Shown piece after piece: positions 1 through 6,149 of a stretch of DNA of 20,654 nucleotides. The position numbers and the translations under genes are program-made. Location: contig CALJIG010000082.1 in NCBI GenBank assembly GCA_937974175.1, positions 1-20,654 of the forward strand. The letters run 5' to 3'. This DNA comes from an uncultured Ignavibacteria bacterium. Its GTDB lineage: Bacteria > Bacteroidota > Ignavibacteria > Tepidaquicellales > Tepidaquicellaceae. Position 1 is the stretch's first letter; each line of letters begins with the position of its first letter. The notes under the pieces were generated by a model, which was given only the letters and a program-made list of their open reading frames with translations, had not been told where the DNA came from and did not search any database.

Positions 1-12
1 ATAATTTTTAAT

Positions 13-354
13 TTAAGTTTCTCTTCCGAAGTAAACATCTACAGATTTAATTTTTCCGTTTTCTGCAGTAAAAAATTCTGTGTTGCGAAAAGATTTGCCG
101 TCATTCATGATACATTCATATCTAACAAATGCTTCATTGCCTTCTGCAAATATTTTTTCAATAGTAATCATTTTCATTTCTGCGCTATGCGGCCAGCATC
201 TTTTGAAATATTCTTCCCTGTTTATAAAATCATCATAAGGACTTGAGAAGACGAAGTCATCGCTCAATAAATCCTCTAGTAAAATTCTGTCCTTAATTTC
301 ATAAGCGCGGAAACAATTTCGTATTATTCCGGCAATATTATTTTCTTTAGACAT
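13..354 (-). CDS. SnoaL-like / NTF2-fold small protein
   Basis: A complete 113-residue protein that I place in the SnoaL-like/NTF2 fold superfamily. It has an N-terminal helix ending in a 'AYEIKDRILLEDLLSDDFVF' type segment (residues about 17-36), a central 'FINREEYFKRCWP' stretch, and a C-terminal antiparallel sheet ending in 'GKIKSVDVYFGRET'. Such proteins are small cone-shaped barrels that bind or isomerise small molecules or act as stand-alone stress proteins, so no substrate can be named. It is the last gene of a leftward group of five, 25 bp after another protein of the same fold, and may come from an old duplication, although the two are clearly diverged. The TAA stop lies inside the window, so the gene is not cut by its edge. 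Confidence 0.8.
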   Translation of the reverse strand: MSKENNIAGIIRNCFRAYEIKDRILLEDLLSDDFVFSSPYDDFINREEYFKRCWPHSAEMKMITIEKIFAEGNEAFVRYECIMNDGKSFRNTEFFTAENGKIKSVDVYFGRET

Positions 355-379
355 AATATTTTTGAATTAATTTATAAAT

Positions 380-832
380 TTATTCCGGTTTAAGGTCTGT
401 TGCCGCTTTATTACTGCCGTCCATATAGAAAGGAACAGACTCATGCTGATGCGCTATCTTCCACTCCCCGTTTATTTTCATAAGGCCCGCAGTAAATCTG
501 AACCACAAATCTGTTTTTTGGGGTTTCTGAACTCCACTTAAATGAATAAGTGAGTAATACCACGCAATACTTTCTGAAGCTACTATTTTCAGATCATGAA
601 TATCATACCCAATATTACCTTCAAACGAATTGAACCAATCGTCTGTCCCCTTTTTATCCATTTTATTCTTTCCACCATATTTTAAAGGAGGCGCTAATAG
701 AAATTCAACTAAATCAGAAGTAAAGTGAGACATTGCTCTATCTGCGTCTTTTGTACGAATACCTTCCCAATAGTCTTCCAAAACTTCACGAATTTTTATT
801 TCTTCGATTGAATTATTATTTACTATTTCCAT
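380..832 (-). CDS. SnoaL-like / ketosteroid-isomerase-like protein
   Basis: A 150-residue protein with the YybH/SnoaL pattern. An N-terminal helix carries 'IREVLEDYWEGIRTKDADRAMSHFT', mid-protein strands follow, and the C-terminal 'LWFRFTAGLMKINGEWKIAHQHESVPF' is the usual last beta hairpin of this NTF2-like family (DUF4440/SnoaL_3 group). I chose the ATG at 832 rather than the one at 871. The longer start would add 13 Lys/Leu/Asn-rich residues and overlap the upstream DinB-like gene, while the ATG at 832 leaves a normal 16-bp gap. The family is broad and its members mostly lack assigned reactions. Position in the operon next to a DinB-like and a DHFR-like gene fits a stress or small-molecule modification cluster, but this is inference. 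Confidence 0.82.
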   Translation of the reverse strand: MEIVNNNSIEEIKIREVLEDYWEGIRTKDADRAMSHFTSDLVEFLLAPPLKYGGKNKMDKKGTDDWFNSFEGNIGYDIHDLKIVASESIAWYYSLIHLSGVQKPQKTDLWFRFTAGLMKINGEWKIAHQHESVPFYMDGSNKAATDLKPE

Positions 833-848
833 TTTCTTTAGTTTTAAA

Positions 849-1355
849 TTAATCGTATTTAATACCTTCATATCCTAAAAGTCTGCGCCATAAAATAATC
901 TGCCCGATAAGATTCGCTTCTCTGTATGTCATAAAAGCAATCAAATCAAAATAAGGCATTTTCATTTCGGGTACTTCGGGCATTTCAAATACGCTGTCGA
1001 GTTTTTCATCAGTTATGTTCATCAGAACCTCTCTTAAAGCCGGTGCAGCTTTATCGGCATCTTTCCTAAAATCTGCCATAGAAGGATATTGAACTTCATC
1101 TTTAATTCCCTGATGATTTTTAAACAGATCATCTGCAGATTGTTTCAAATCGCTGCCGCTTAATAAATTAGCAAGGTCCATTCTTTCCTGAATAAAACTT
1201 CCTGCTAACCAGGCTGCGTGATTTGCCTTTGTATTGAGGCGGCTTTGAGCATCTTTATCCAATATTCCGTCAATTGCTTTATTAAAAAAATTTGTATGCA
1301 TATCGTACAGTACGACTAAAGAGTACATTCTATCACTTACAGGTTTTGTTTTCAT
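849..1355 (-). CDS. DinB-superfamily-like protein
   Basis: A 168-residue, mostly helical protein resembling the DinB/YfiT four-helix-bundle superfamily. It shows 'YDMHTNFFNKAIDGI' in helix 1, 'ANHAAWLAGSFIQERMDLANLL' in helix 2 and a C-terminal 'YREANLIGQIILWRRLLGYEG', which lines up with the usual 'HExxHxGQIxxxRR' end of DinB proteins. In typical members, three histidines (one in helix 1-2 and two in the last helix) bind a metal. Here the C-terminal positions read 'YREANLIGQI', without histidine, so the canonical site looks incomplete and thiol-S-transferase or nickel-hydrolase activity should not be assumed. It sits in the leftward group, 142 bp after the DHFR-like gene. Confidence 0.68.
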   Translation of the reverse strand: MKTKPVSDRMYSLVVLYDMHTNFFNKAIDGILDKDAQSRLNTKANHAAWLAGSFIQERMDLANLLSGSDLKQSADDLFKNHQGIKDEVQYPSMADFRKDADKAAPALREVLMNITDEKLDSVFEMPEVPEMKMPYFDLIAFMTYREANLIGQIILWRRLLGYEGIKYD

Positions 1356-1497
1356 TTTAAAATTATTTTATATTTATAAAAATTAATTTACCGTTTGAGG
1401 TCTTTCCATTTTTTTCCGTAGAAAATAAGATGCGAACATGTATGAACAGGTCAAACAAAGTTGTTACTATCCAGTACGTTACTTTTATCTTTTCATT

Positions 1498-2076
1498 TTA
1501 ACTTCTATCAATCTGATACATTAGTTTTGTAACTCCGGATTGATAAGCATGAGAATCTTTGAGAATGAGTTTAGTTGTATCCACATCTTTGAACATTGGT
1601 ATCCCTTTACCGATAATTATAGGATTTAAATAAATTCTGAACTCATCCAATAAATCCAGCCTCATAAATTCCTGCACTATGCTCGGGCTTCCGAATATCA
1701 TCATATCTTTTCCCTCTTCATTTTTCATCTTAGTTATTTCTTCTTTGATATTATCTTTTATCTGAATAGTGTTATTCCACAGCTCTTCTTTATTTGAATC
1801 AATTGTTTTTGAGAAAACAACTTTGCGAACATCTTCCACCCATTTTGCATGGTTCAGGCTAAGTTCATCAACATTTTCTTTCGTTAACAAAGTCGGCCAG
1901 TAGTTCTTCATCATGTAATAAACTACTCTTCCGTAAATTGCAGTATCAACATTCTTCATATGATCCATTACTTCTTTGTACATATCCGGGTCCAGATTAA
2001 AAATATTCATTTCTCCATTCGGTCCGGCAACGAAGCCGTCCAGCGTCATATGCATTAATGAAACTACTTTTCTCAT
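1498..2076 (-). CDS. Dihydrofolate reductase family protein (RibD C-terminal type)
   Basis: A 192-residue protein of the dihydrofolate reductase-like RibD C-terminal domain family (YwjB/YyaP-like). The N-terminus 'VVSLMHMTLDGFVAGPNGEM' is the typical first strand and loop. 'DTAIYGRVVYYMM' gives the family's 'LLGRxTYxxM' cofactor-side motif, 'GKDMMIFGSPSIVQEFM' is the 'GGxxLxxxLL' nucleotide-binding turn, and 'DEFRIYLNPIIIGKGIPMF' is the hallmark 'D(E)xxxxxxPVxxGxGxxLF'. Family members are presumed NAD(P)H-dependent reductases; most have no known substrate and are not true folate enzymes. The start is the first ATG, 18 bp after the DUF1428 stop, so co-transcription with that gene is likely. 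Confidence 0.9.
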   Translation of the reverse strand: MRKVVSLMHMTLDGFVAGPNGEMNIFNLDPDMYKEVMDHMKNVDTAIYGRVVYYMMKNYWPTLLTKENVDELSLNHAKWVEDVRKVVFSKTIDSNKEELWNNTIQIKDNIKEEITKMKNEEGKDMMIFGSPSIVQEFMRLDLLDEFRIYLNPIIIGKGIPMFKDVDTTKLILKDSHAYQSGVTKLMYQIDRS

Positions 2077-2094
2077 TTTTGTTTTTTTTTATTA

Positions 2095-2469
2095 TTACAA
2101 TTCGACAAATGTTTTAAACCCGCCGTACATCATTTTTTTCATATCGAAAAGCGGCATCATGTTCATCATCTTTTTCATTCTTTCATCAGCCATAACTTTT
2201 TTATTAACTTTATTCCTATGTGCTTTTGAAAGGTAGCCTACAACAGAAGTAATAATAACTTCGTTTTTCGTTAACATTAGCAATGCGGGGTACTTATCCG
2301 CCGGAAGGTCATCTCCCATAAATTCGCTGCATTCAAGTGCTCCGTGCTCGACCACTAGTTTTGCATATTTAGCTGCAAGCTTTTTGTAAGCAGGAACATT
2401 CTTTTTTGCAATTACCATAAGGTACATATCAACGTAACCTTTGACTCTTTTACTTTCCTTTGCTTTCAT
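2095..2469 (-). CDS. DUF1428 family protein
   Basis: A 124-residue protein matching DUF1428 (YbaA-like, dimeric ferredoxin-like alpha-beta barrel fold). It has 'YVDMYLMVIAKKNVPAYKKLA' at the start, 'VVEHGALECSEFMGDDLP' in the middle, 'AHRNKVNKKVMADERM' in the conserved helix and a C-terminal 'MMYGGFKTFVEL', the strongest signature of the family ('R(M/I)xYGGFxxxVE'). Function is unknown across the family. It is first of the leftward group and divergent from the AraC-type regulator, so it is the gene most likely to be directly controlled from the shared upstream region. Such DUF1428/DHFR-like/SnoaL sets occur as small mobile-looking accessory clusters in soil and sludge bacteria, an impression rather than a verified statistic. 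Confidence 0.9.
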   Translation of the reverse strand: MKAKESKRVKGYVDMYLMVIAKKNVPAYKKLAAKYAKLVVEHGALECSEFMGDDLPADKYPALLMLTKNEVIITSVVGYLSKAHRNKVNKKVMADERMKKMMNMMPLFDMKKMMYGGFKTFVEL

Positions 2470-2534
2470 TTTCGTATGGGTAATTATAAAAGTTGTACAA
2501 ATATACAGGCATTGATTTAATTCTCATAGAGGTA

Positions 2535-2566
2535 AATACGGCAATCTAAGGGGTTGAATACGACAA
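2535..2566. promoter_or_regulatory. Candidate AraC-type operator (two direct repeats)
   Basis: The sequence AATACGGCAA (2535-2544) recurs as AATACGACAA (2557-2566), so the two half-sites are 22 bp apart, about two helical turns on the same DNA face. AraC-family regulators typically bind such same-direction half-sites. The pair lies between the DUF1428 gene and the divergent GlxA-type regulator. The second copy also overlaps a short inverted repeat GGTTG/CAACC (2552-2556/2564-2568). Binding is inferred. Confidence 0.4.
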
Positions 2567-2599
2567 CCAGTTTTTTTATTTTTATTGATACAAAATATT

Positions 2600-3583
2600 A
2601 TGAAAAAGCATATTTCTATACTCATCCCCCACGGTCATACCAGTCTTGCTAATATTGAAGGCACACATCATATATTTAATGAAGTTAACTCTTTTCTTTC
2701 TGCAACAGGAAGAAAACCGATATTTGATGTGCAGCTTGTTGGTATTTCTAAGGAAACTCCTCAAAGAAACGGCTTATTCAAAATAAGTCCTGATGTATTG
2801 ATAAAGGATTTACCTAAAACTGATTTAATTATTATCCCTGCGATTCATGGACCGGCAGAAGAGGTTATGGAACAGAATAAAGAATTCGTGCCATGGATAA
2901 TTCAGCAATACAGAGGCGGCGCAGAAATTGTCTCCTTTTGCATTGCTACATTCTTCCTTGCCGGCACAGGATTATTAAAGGGAAAGCAATGCGCAACTCA
3001 CTGGAGATTTGCAAATGAATTCAGGGCAATGTTCCCGGATGCAAATTTGCAGGACGATAAAATTATGACTGAAGATGATGGAATCTATACAAGCGGCGGA
3101 GCATACTCTTTCTTAAATTTGAATTTGTATTTAGTAGAAAAATTTGCGGGACGGGATATAGCTATTGTTATGGCGAAGGCTTTCATGATAGATATCGACA
3201 GAATTAGCCAGTCCCCTTTCATAATATTTCAGGGACAAAAATCGCACGAAGATGAAGCGGTTAAAAAAGTTCAGAATTATATAGAAGCGCATTTTTCCGG
3301 AAAACTTTCTGTAGATGAACTGGCGAAAGAATTTGCGCTAAGCAGAAGAAGTCTTGAGAGAAGATTTAAACACGCCACTTCAAATACAATTACTGAATAC
3401 ATTCAGCGAGTAAAAATAGAAGCTGCTAAGAAAAGTCTGGAATCAACCAATGAAAATGTAAATGAAGTGATGTATAACGTTGGTTATGCTGACCCTAAAG
3501 CATTCAGAATTATTTTCAAAAGAATTACGGGATTATCACCTGTTGCTTATAGAAACAAATATAATCCTGCAGCGGCAGCTTAA
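2600..3583 (+). CDS. GlxA-family AraC-type transcriptional regulator
   Basis: A 327-residue regulator with two domains. Residues about 4-195 form a DJ-1/PfpI (class I amidotransferase-like) domain: 'HISILIPHGHTSLANIEG', 'DLIIIPAIHG' and the nucleophile-elbow region 'IVSFCIATFFLAGTGLLKG' with Cys114, followed by 'ATHWRF' and 'YTSGGAYSFLNLNLYLVEKFAG'. Residues about 225-322 form an AraC double helix-turn-helix: 'VDELAKEFALSRRSLERRFK' and 'NVNEVMYNVGYADPKAFRIIFKRITGLSP'. This architecture is the GlxA family of ligand-responsive activators or repressors. I start it at the ATG at 2600; a TTG five codons upstream (2585) is in frame but less likely. It is divergent from the five-gene leftward group and probably regulates it, and perhaps itself, through the repeats at 2535-2566. 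Its 3' end is only 7 bp from the convergent DUF2809 gene. Confidence 0.92.
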   Translation: MKKHISILIPHGHTSLANIEGTHHIFNEVNSFLSATGRKPIFDVQLVGISKETPQRNGLFKISPDVLIKDLPKTDLIIIPAIHGPAEEVMEQNKEFVPWIIQQYRGGAEIVSFCIATFFLAGTGLLKGKQCATHWRFANEFRAMFPDANLQDDKIMTEDDGIYTSGGAYSFLNLNLYLVEKFAGRDIAIVMAKAFMIDIDRISQSPFIIFQGQKSHEDEAVKKVQNYIEAHFSGKLSVDELAKEFALSRRSLERRFKHATSNTITEYIQRVKIEAAKKSLESTNENVNEVMYNVGYADPKAFRIIFKRITGLSPVAYRNKYNPAAAA

Positions 3584-3590
3584 AATTTAT

Positions 3591-3998
3591 TTAAGCAAAA
3601 GCTAAATTGTATTGCTTCCTTCTTAGGATATAGAGTTCGAAAGTGGCGGCAAAATGTACACCTATATAATAAGCGAGCAAATCGCTCCATAAAAATCCGT
3701 AGCCAAATACAAGTCCGCCAAGCGTTGTAGTTCTTATTGCATCAATCCATGGTGCATGATACAACTGACTTATTTCAATTAAAAAACAAAACACCAAAGA
3801 AATAATTGCTATGTATCTGGTATCTTTATTGAAGAAAATAAATCTGAAAATCAGGAATATCATCGAAGCCCAGATAGCATCTCCGAGATATTCATTTACA
3901 ATTTCAGGTAAGTATGGGTAAGCAATTTTTCGTGAGAACAATCCTAAAGCAATTGTAAGCACAATCAAAATTCCGTAAAACAATCTATTTCGTTTCAT
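3591..3998 (-). CDS. DUF2809 integral membrane protein
   Basis: A 135-residue membrane protein of the DUF2809 family. Four hydrophobic segments are visible: residues about 6-22 (LFYGILIVLTIALGLF), 40-55 (GDAIWASMIFLIFRFIFF), 62-76 (YIAIISLVFCFLIEI) and 100-122. The family signature 'IEISQLYHAPWIDAIRTTTLGGLVFGYGFLWSDLLAYYIG' is present in full. The function of DUF2809 is not known. I start at ATG 3998 (MKRNRLFYG), not at the ATG at 4055, because the upstream extension is a poor Tyr-rich stretch and removing it gives a normal membrane N-terminus. It is convergent with the GlxA regulator and downstream of the two tRNA-Ser-like sequences, whose terminators separate it from them. Confidence 0.85.
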   Translation of the reverse strand: MKRNRLFYGILIVLTIALGLFSRKIAYPYLPEIVNEYLGDAIWASMIFLIFRFIFFNKDTRYIAIISLVFCFLIEISQLYHAPWIDAIRTTTLGGLVFGYGFLWSDLLAYYIGVHFAATFELYILRRKQYNLAFA

Positions 3999-4064
3999 AA
4001 TAATTCGTAAGTAATAATACTTATAGAATATGTGTAAAACTCCATTTAGGAACAACGTACTTCA

Positions 4065-4101
4065 CAAAACAAAAAAGCCATTAAGTTTCCTCAATGGCTT
4101 T
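4065..4101 (-). terminator. Intrinsic terminator after the damaged tRNA-Ser copy
   Basis: Reading leftward, the stem AAAGCCATT/AATGGCTTT (arms at 4093-4101 and 4074-4082, 10-nt loop) is followed by a T-rich run (TTTTTTGTTTTG). It begins directly beyond the 3' end of the second, damaged tRNA-Ser sequence. Confidence 0.75.
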
Positions 4102-4102
4102 G

Positions 4103-4192
4103 CGGAAGAGGAGAGATTCGAACTCTCGTTAATTCGCCGCGGCGAACTAAGACGGTATAGTCCCGATTATATCGGGATTGGTTTCAGCCACT
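4103..4192 (-). pseudogene. Damaged tRNA-Ser copy
   Basis: This stretch repeats the 3' half of the neighbouring tRNA-Ser: the discriminator, the 3' acceptor strand and the whole T arm are identical (4103-4131 against 4241-4269). It also repeats part of the D arm and the start of the variable arm. The 5' acceptor strand is missing. The anticodon stem-loop is replaced by an inverted repeat, TCCCGAT with ATCGGGA around a 3-nt loop (4161-4177), and the variable arm by the perfect palindrome TTCGCCGCGGCGAA (4132-4145). Without a 5' acceptor strand it cannot form a normal tRNA, so I call it a pseudogene. It is followed by its own terminator. An RNA with another role is not excluded. Confidence 0.7.
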
Positions 4193-4193
4193 T

Positions 4194-4233
4194 TAAAAAC
4201 AAAAAAGTCTTTGCAGAGAAATGCAAAGACTTT
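4194..4233 (-). terminator. Intrinsic terminator of tRNA-Ser(GCT)
   Basis: A perfect 12-bp stem AAAGTCTTTGCA/TGCAAAGACTTT (4204-4215 and 4222-4233, loop of 6) lies just past the tRNA 3' end. On the minus strand it is followed by TTTTTTGTTTTT. It separates the intact tRNA from the damaged copy. Confidence 0.88.
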
Positions 4234-4240
4234 AATTTTG

Positions 4241-4330
4241 CGGAAGAGGAGAGATTCGAACTCTCGTTAAGGATTTACTCCCTAAGACGGTTTAGCAAAC
4301 CGTTGGTTTCAGCCACTCACCCACCCTTCC
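4241..4330 (-). tRNA. tRNA-Ser(GCT)
   Basis: A complete 90-nt class II tRNA on the minus strand. The acceptor stem is GGAAGGG (4330-4324) with CTCTTCC and discriminator G (4241). The D arm is GGT...ACC with AGTGGCTGAA in the loop. The anticodon stem ACGGT/ACCGT encloses the loop TTGCTAA, giving anticodon GCT, which reads AGC/AGU serine codons. A long variable arm (CTTAGGGAGTAAATCCTTAA) and the T arm GAGAG-TTCGAAT-CTCTC complete it. All features agree with serine identity. CCA is not encoded. A strong terminator follows directly. Confidence 0.95.
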
Positions 4331-4435
4331 GGATAAAATAAGCTGAACTTATGTGTATTTCTAAGTAAATCAAAATTCCGAAAAATTATTTGTATTTTCA
4401 ATGTAATTCAGAATAAAAATTTAATAAAAACTAAA

Positions 4436-4756
4436 ATGCCTCATAAACACATAGACAGCCACTCTTTTAAAGAGAAAATGCAGAACGAAGAGTACGTTAT
4501 CTTAGATGTCCGCACACCTGAAGAGCATAATGATAAAAAAATCGCTCACTCTATGCAATTGGACTTCTACGCTGCCGACTTCCAGGCTCAGCTGGAAAAA
4601 CTTGACAAGAATAAAGTGTACCTCGTTTACTGCCGCTCAGGAAACAGAAGCGGGCAAACAATGGATATGATGAAAAATATGGGATTCGATGAAGTATACA
4701 ATCTGGATAATGGAATTATCGGCTGGGAAGCTAATAATTTAGAATTCGTAAAGTAA
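4436..4756 (+). CDS. Single-domain rhodanese (sulfurtransferase)
   Basis: A 106-residue single rhodanese domain. The start 'EYVILDVRTPEEHNDKKIAHSMQLDF' is the CH2A-type 'DVRxxxEFxxGHIxGAxxL' motif. The active-site loop 'VYCRSGNRSGQ' carries catalytic Cys66 and a six-residue loop, as in GlpE/PspE-type sulfurtransferases. It lacks a signal peptide, so it should be cytoplasmic. The enzyme carries sulfane sulfur as a cysteine persulfide and passes it to a thiol acceptor. It lies 58 bp upstream of a metallo-beta-lactamase/rhodanese protein on the same strand, which suggests joint work in persulfide handling. Confidence 0.93.
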   Translation: MPHKHIDSHSFKEKMQNEEYVILDVRTPEEHNDKKIAHSMQLDFYAADFQAQLEKLDKNKVYLVYCRSGNRSGQTMDMMKNMGFDEVYNLDNGIIGWEANNLEFVK

Positions 4757-4814
4757 TTGATAGTATTGTGTAGTGGGTACTGAGTATTGAAAAAAAAATT
4801 AAAGATTAACCCCA

Positions 4815-6143
4815 ATGAAAATTGAACAATTCTACGATGAGAATCTTGCTCATGCATCGTATGCTATCTTAAGTGAAAACGAAATTGCATTGATTGATCC
4901 TGCCCGCGACCCGCATCCGTATTTTCAATACGCAGAAAAGAATAATGCGACTATAAAAGCTGTTATAGAAACTCATCCGCATGCTGACTTTGTAAGCTCA
5001 CACGTTGAAATCAGCAAAAAAACGGGAGCAGGTATTTACGTGAGCAGTTTGTTAAATCCGTTATATGATTTCACTCCCTTTGATGAAGGAGATACAATTT
5101 CCATCGGTAAAATTAAGTTAAGAGCTATAAATACTCCCGGACATTCACCTGATAGCATAAGTGTAATTATTACGGATGAAGACGGAAAAGATTATGCGCT
5201 CGCCTCCGGCGATACATTGTTCATAGGAGATGTGGGAAGACCTGACCTTCGTGAAAATGCAGGAGCAATTCAAAAAGCCCGTCAGGACCTCGCGAGAATG
5301 ATGTATGATAGTATTCATGAAAAATTATTGAAACTCTCCGATGATGTTCTTGTCTATCCCGCTCACGGCGCAGGTTCGCTATGCGGCAAAGCATTAAGTC
5401 AGGAACGTGTCAGTACAATCGGTCAACAAAGAAAAGAAAATTACGCTCTTCAGCCTATGAGCGAAGAAAAATTTGTAGAAACTCTTTTGCAGGATCAGCC
5501 TATGATTCCGAAATATTTCGGGAACTCAGTTGAGCTAAACAGAAAAGGCGCGCCTGATTTCGAAGCAAGTATAGCTGCTGTTCCTATGTTAGATAAAAAT
5601 TCAAAACTTGAAGAGAATATTTTAGTAGTTGATTCGCGTTCAAAAGAAAATTACGGTAAAGGACATTTGAAGGGTTCTATAAATATTCCTGACTGTAAAA
5701 GTTTTGAAACGTGGCTTGGCGCTATTGTAGGTCCCGATGAAAATTTTTACCTGATTTGCGAAAGCGAAGAGAAATGTAATGAGCTTATAAGAAGAATTGC
5801 TAAGATAGGTTACGAAGGATTGATTAAAGGCGCATTAACAAATCCCGATAATGCAAATGAAAAAGTATCAGAATTTGATTACGAAGCCTTCAAAGAAAAT
5901 TCGTCATTCTTTAATATTCTTGATGTAAGAAATTTCGGTGAGAGAAGAGACAGGGTAATTTTTGAAAAAAGCGAGTTTATACCGCTTAACCAGTTAAGAG
6001 AAAGGCTCGATGAAATAAAAACCGATAAACCGATTGTTATTCATTGTGCCGGCGGCATGCGCTCTGCAATTGCACAAAGCATTGTACAAAGCAAAAAAGA
6101 TACACAGGTTTTTGATTTAGGTGAAAAGGTGAGGGAGTATTAA
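4815..6143 (+). CDS. MBL-fold persulfide dioxygenase-like protein with two rhodanese domains
   Basis: A 442-residue cytoplasmic protein in three parts. Residues 1-230 are a metallo-beta-lactamase fold of the ETHE1/persulfide-dioxygenase type. The metal loop 'THPHADFVSSH' gives His54, His56, Asp58 and His63, 'TPGHSPDSIS' gives His110, 'SGDTLFIGDVGRPDL' gives Asp133 and 'VYPAHGAGS' gives His184. In persulfide dioxygenases only two His and one Asp hold the iron. Residues about 265-355 form a first rhodanese domain with a non-canonical loop (ICESEEKCNE, Cys315). Residues about 360-440 form a second with a canonical loop (HCAGGMRS, Cys411). This layout resembles CstB-type multidomain sulfurtransferase/dioxygenases that oxidise low-molecular-weight persulfides. 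The first rhodanese domain may be structural only. Operon with the upstream rhodanese is likely. Confidence 0.88.
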   Translation: MKIEQFYDENLAHASYAILSENEIALIDPARDPHPYFQYAEKNNATIKAVIETHPHADFVSSHVEISKKTGAGIYVSSLLNPLYDFTPFDEGDTISIGKIKLRAINTPGHSPDSISVIITDEDGKDYALASGDTLFIGDVGRPDLRENAGAIQKARQDLARMMYDSIHEKLLKLSDDVLVYPAHGAGSLCGKALSQERVSTIGQQRKENYALQPMSEEKFVETLLQDQPMIPKYFGNSVELNRKGAPDFEASIAAVPMLDKNSKLEENILVVDSRSKENYGKGHLKGSINIPDCKSFETWLGAIVGPDENFYLICESEEKCNELIRRIAKIGYEGLIKGALTNPDNANEKVSEFDYEAFKENSSFFNILDVRNFGERRDRVIFEKSEFIPLNQLRERLDEIKTDKPIVIHCAGGMRSAIAQSIVQSKKDTQVFDLGEKVREY

Positions 6144-6149
6144 AAATTT

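Noticed and set aside
4030..4341. A 103-codon rightward frame with two 'AEEERFELSL' segments
   Set aside because: It is the antisense of the tRNA-Ser and its damaged copy; this peptide phrase is the usual artefact of translating a tRNA T arm backwards.
4627..4857. A leftward frame antisense to the rhodanese gene
   Set aside because: It is fully explained as the shadow of two well-supported rightward genes.
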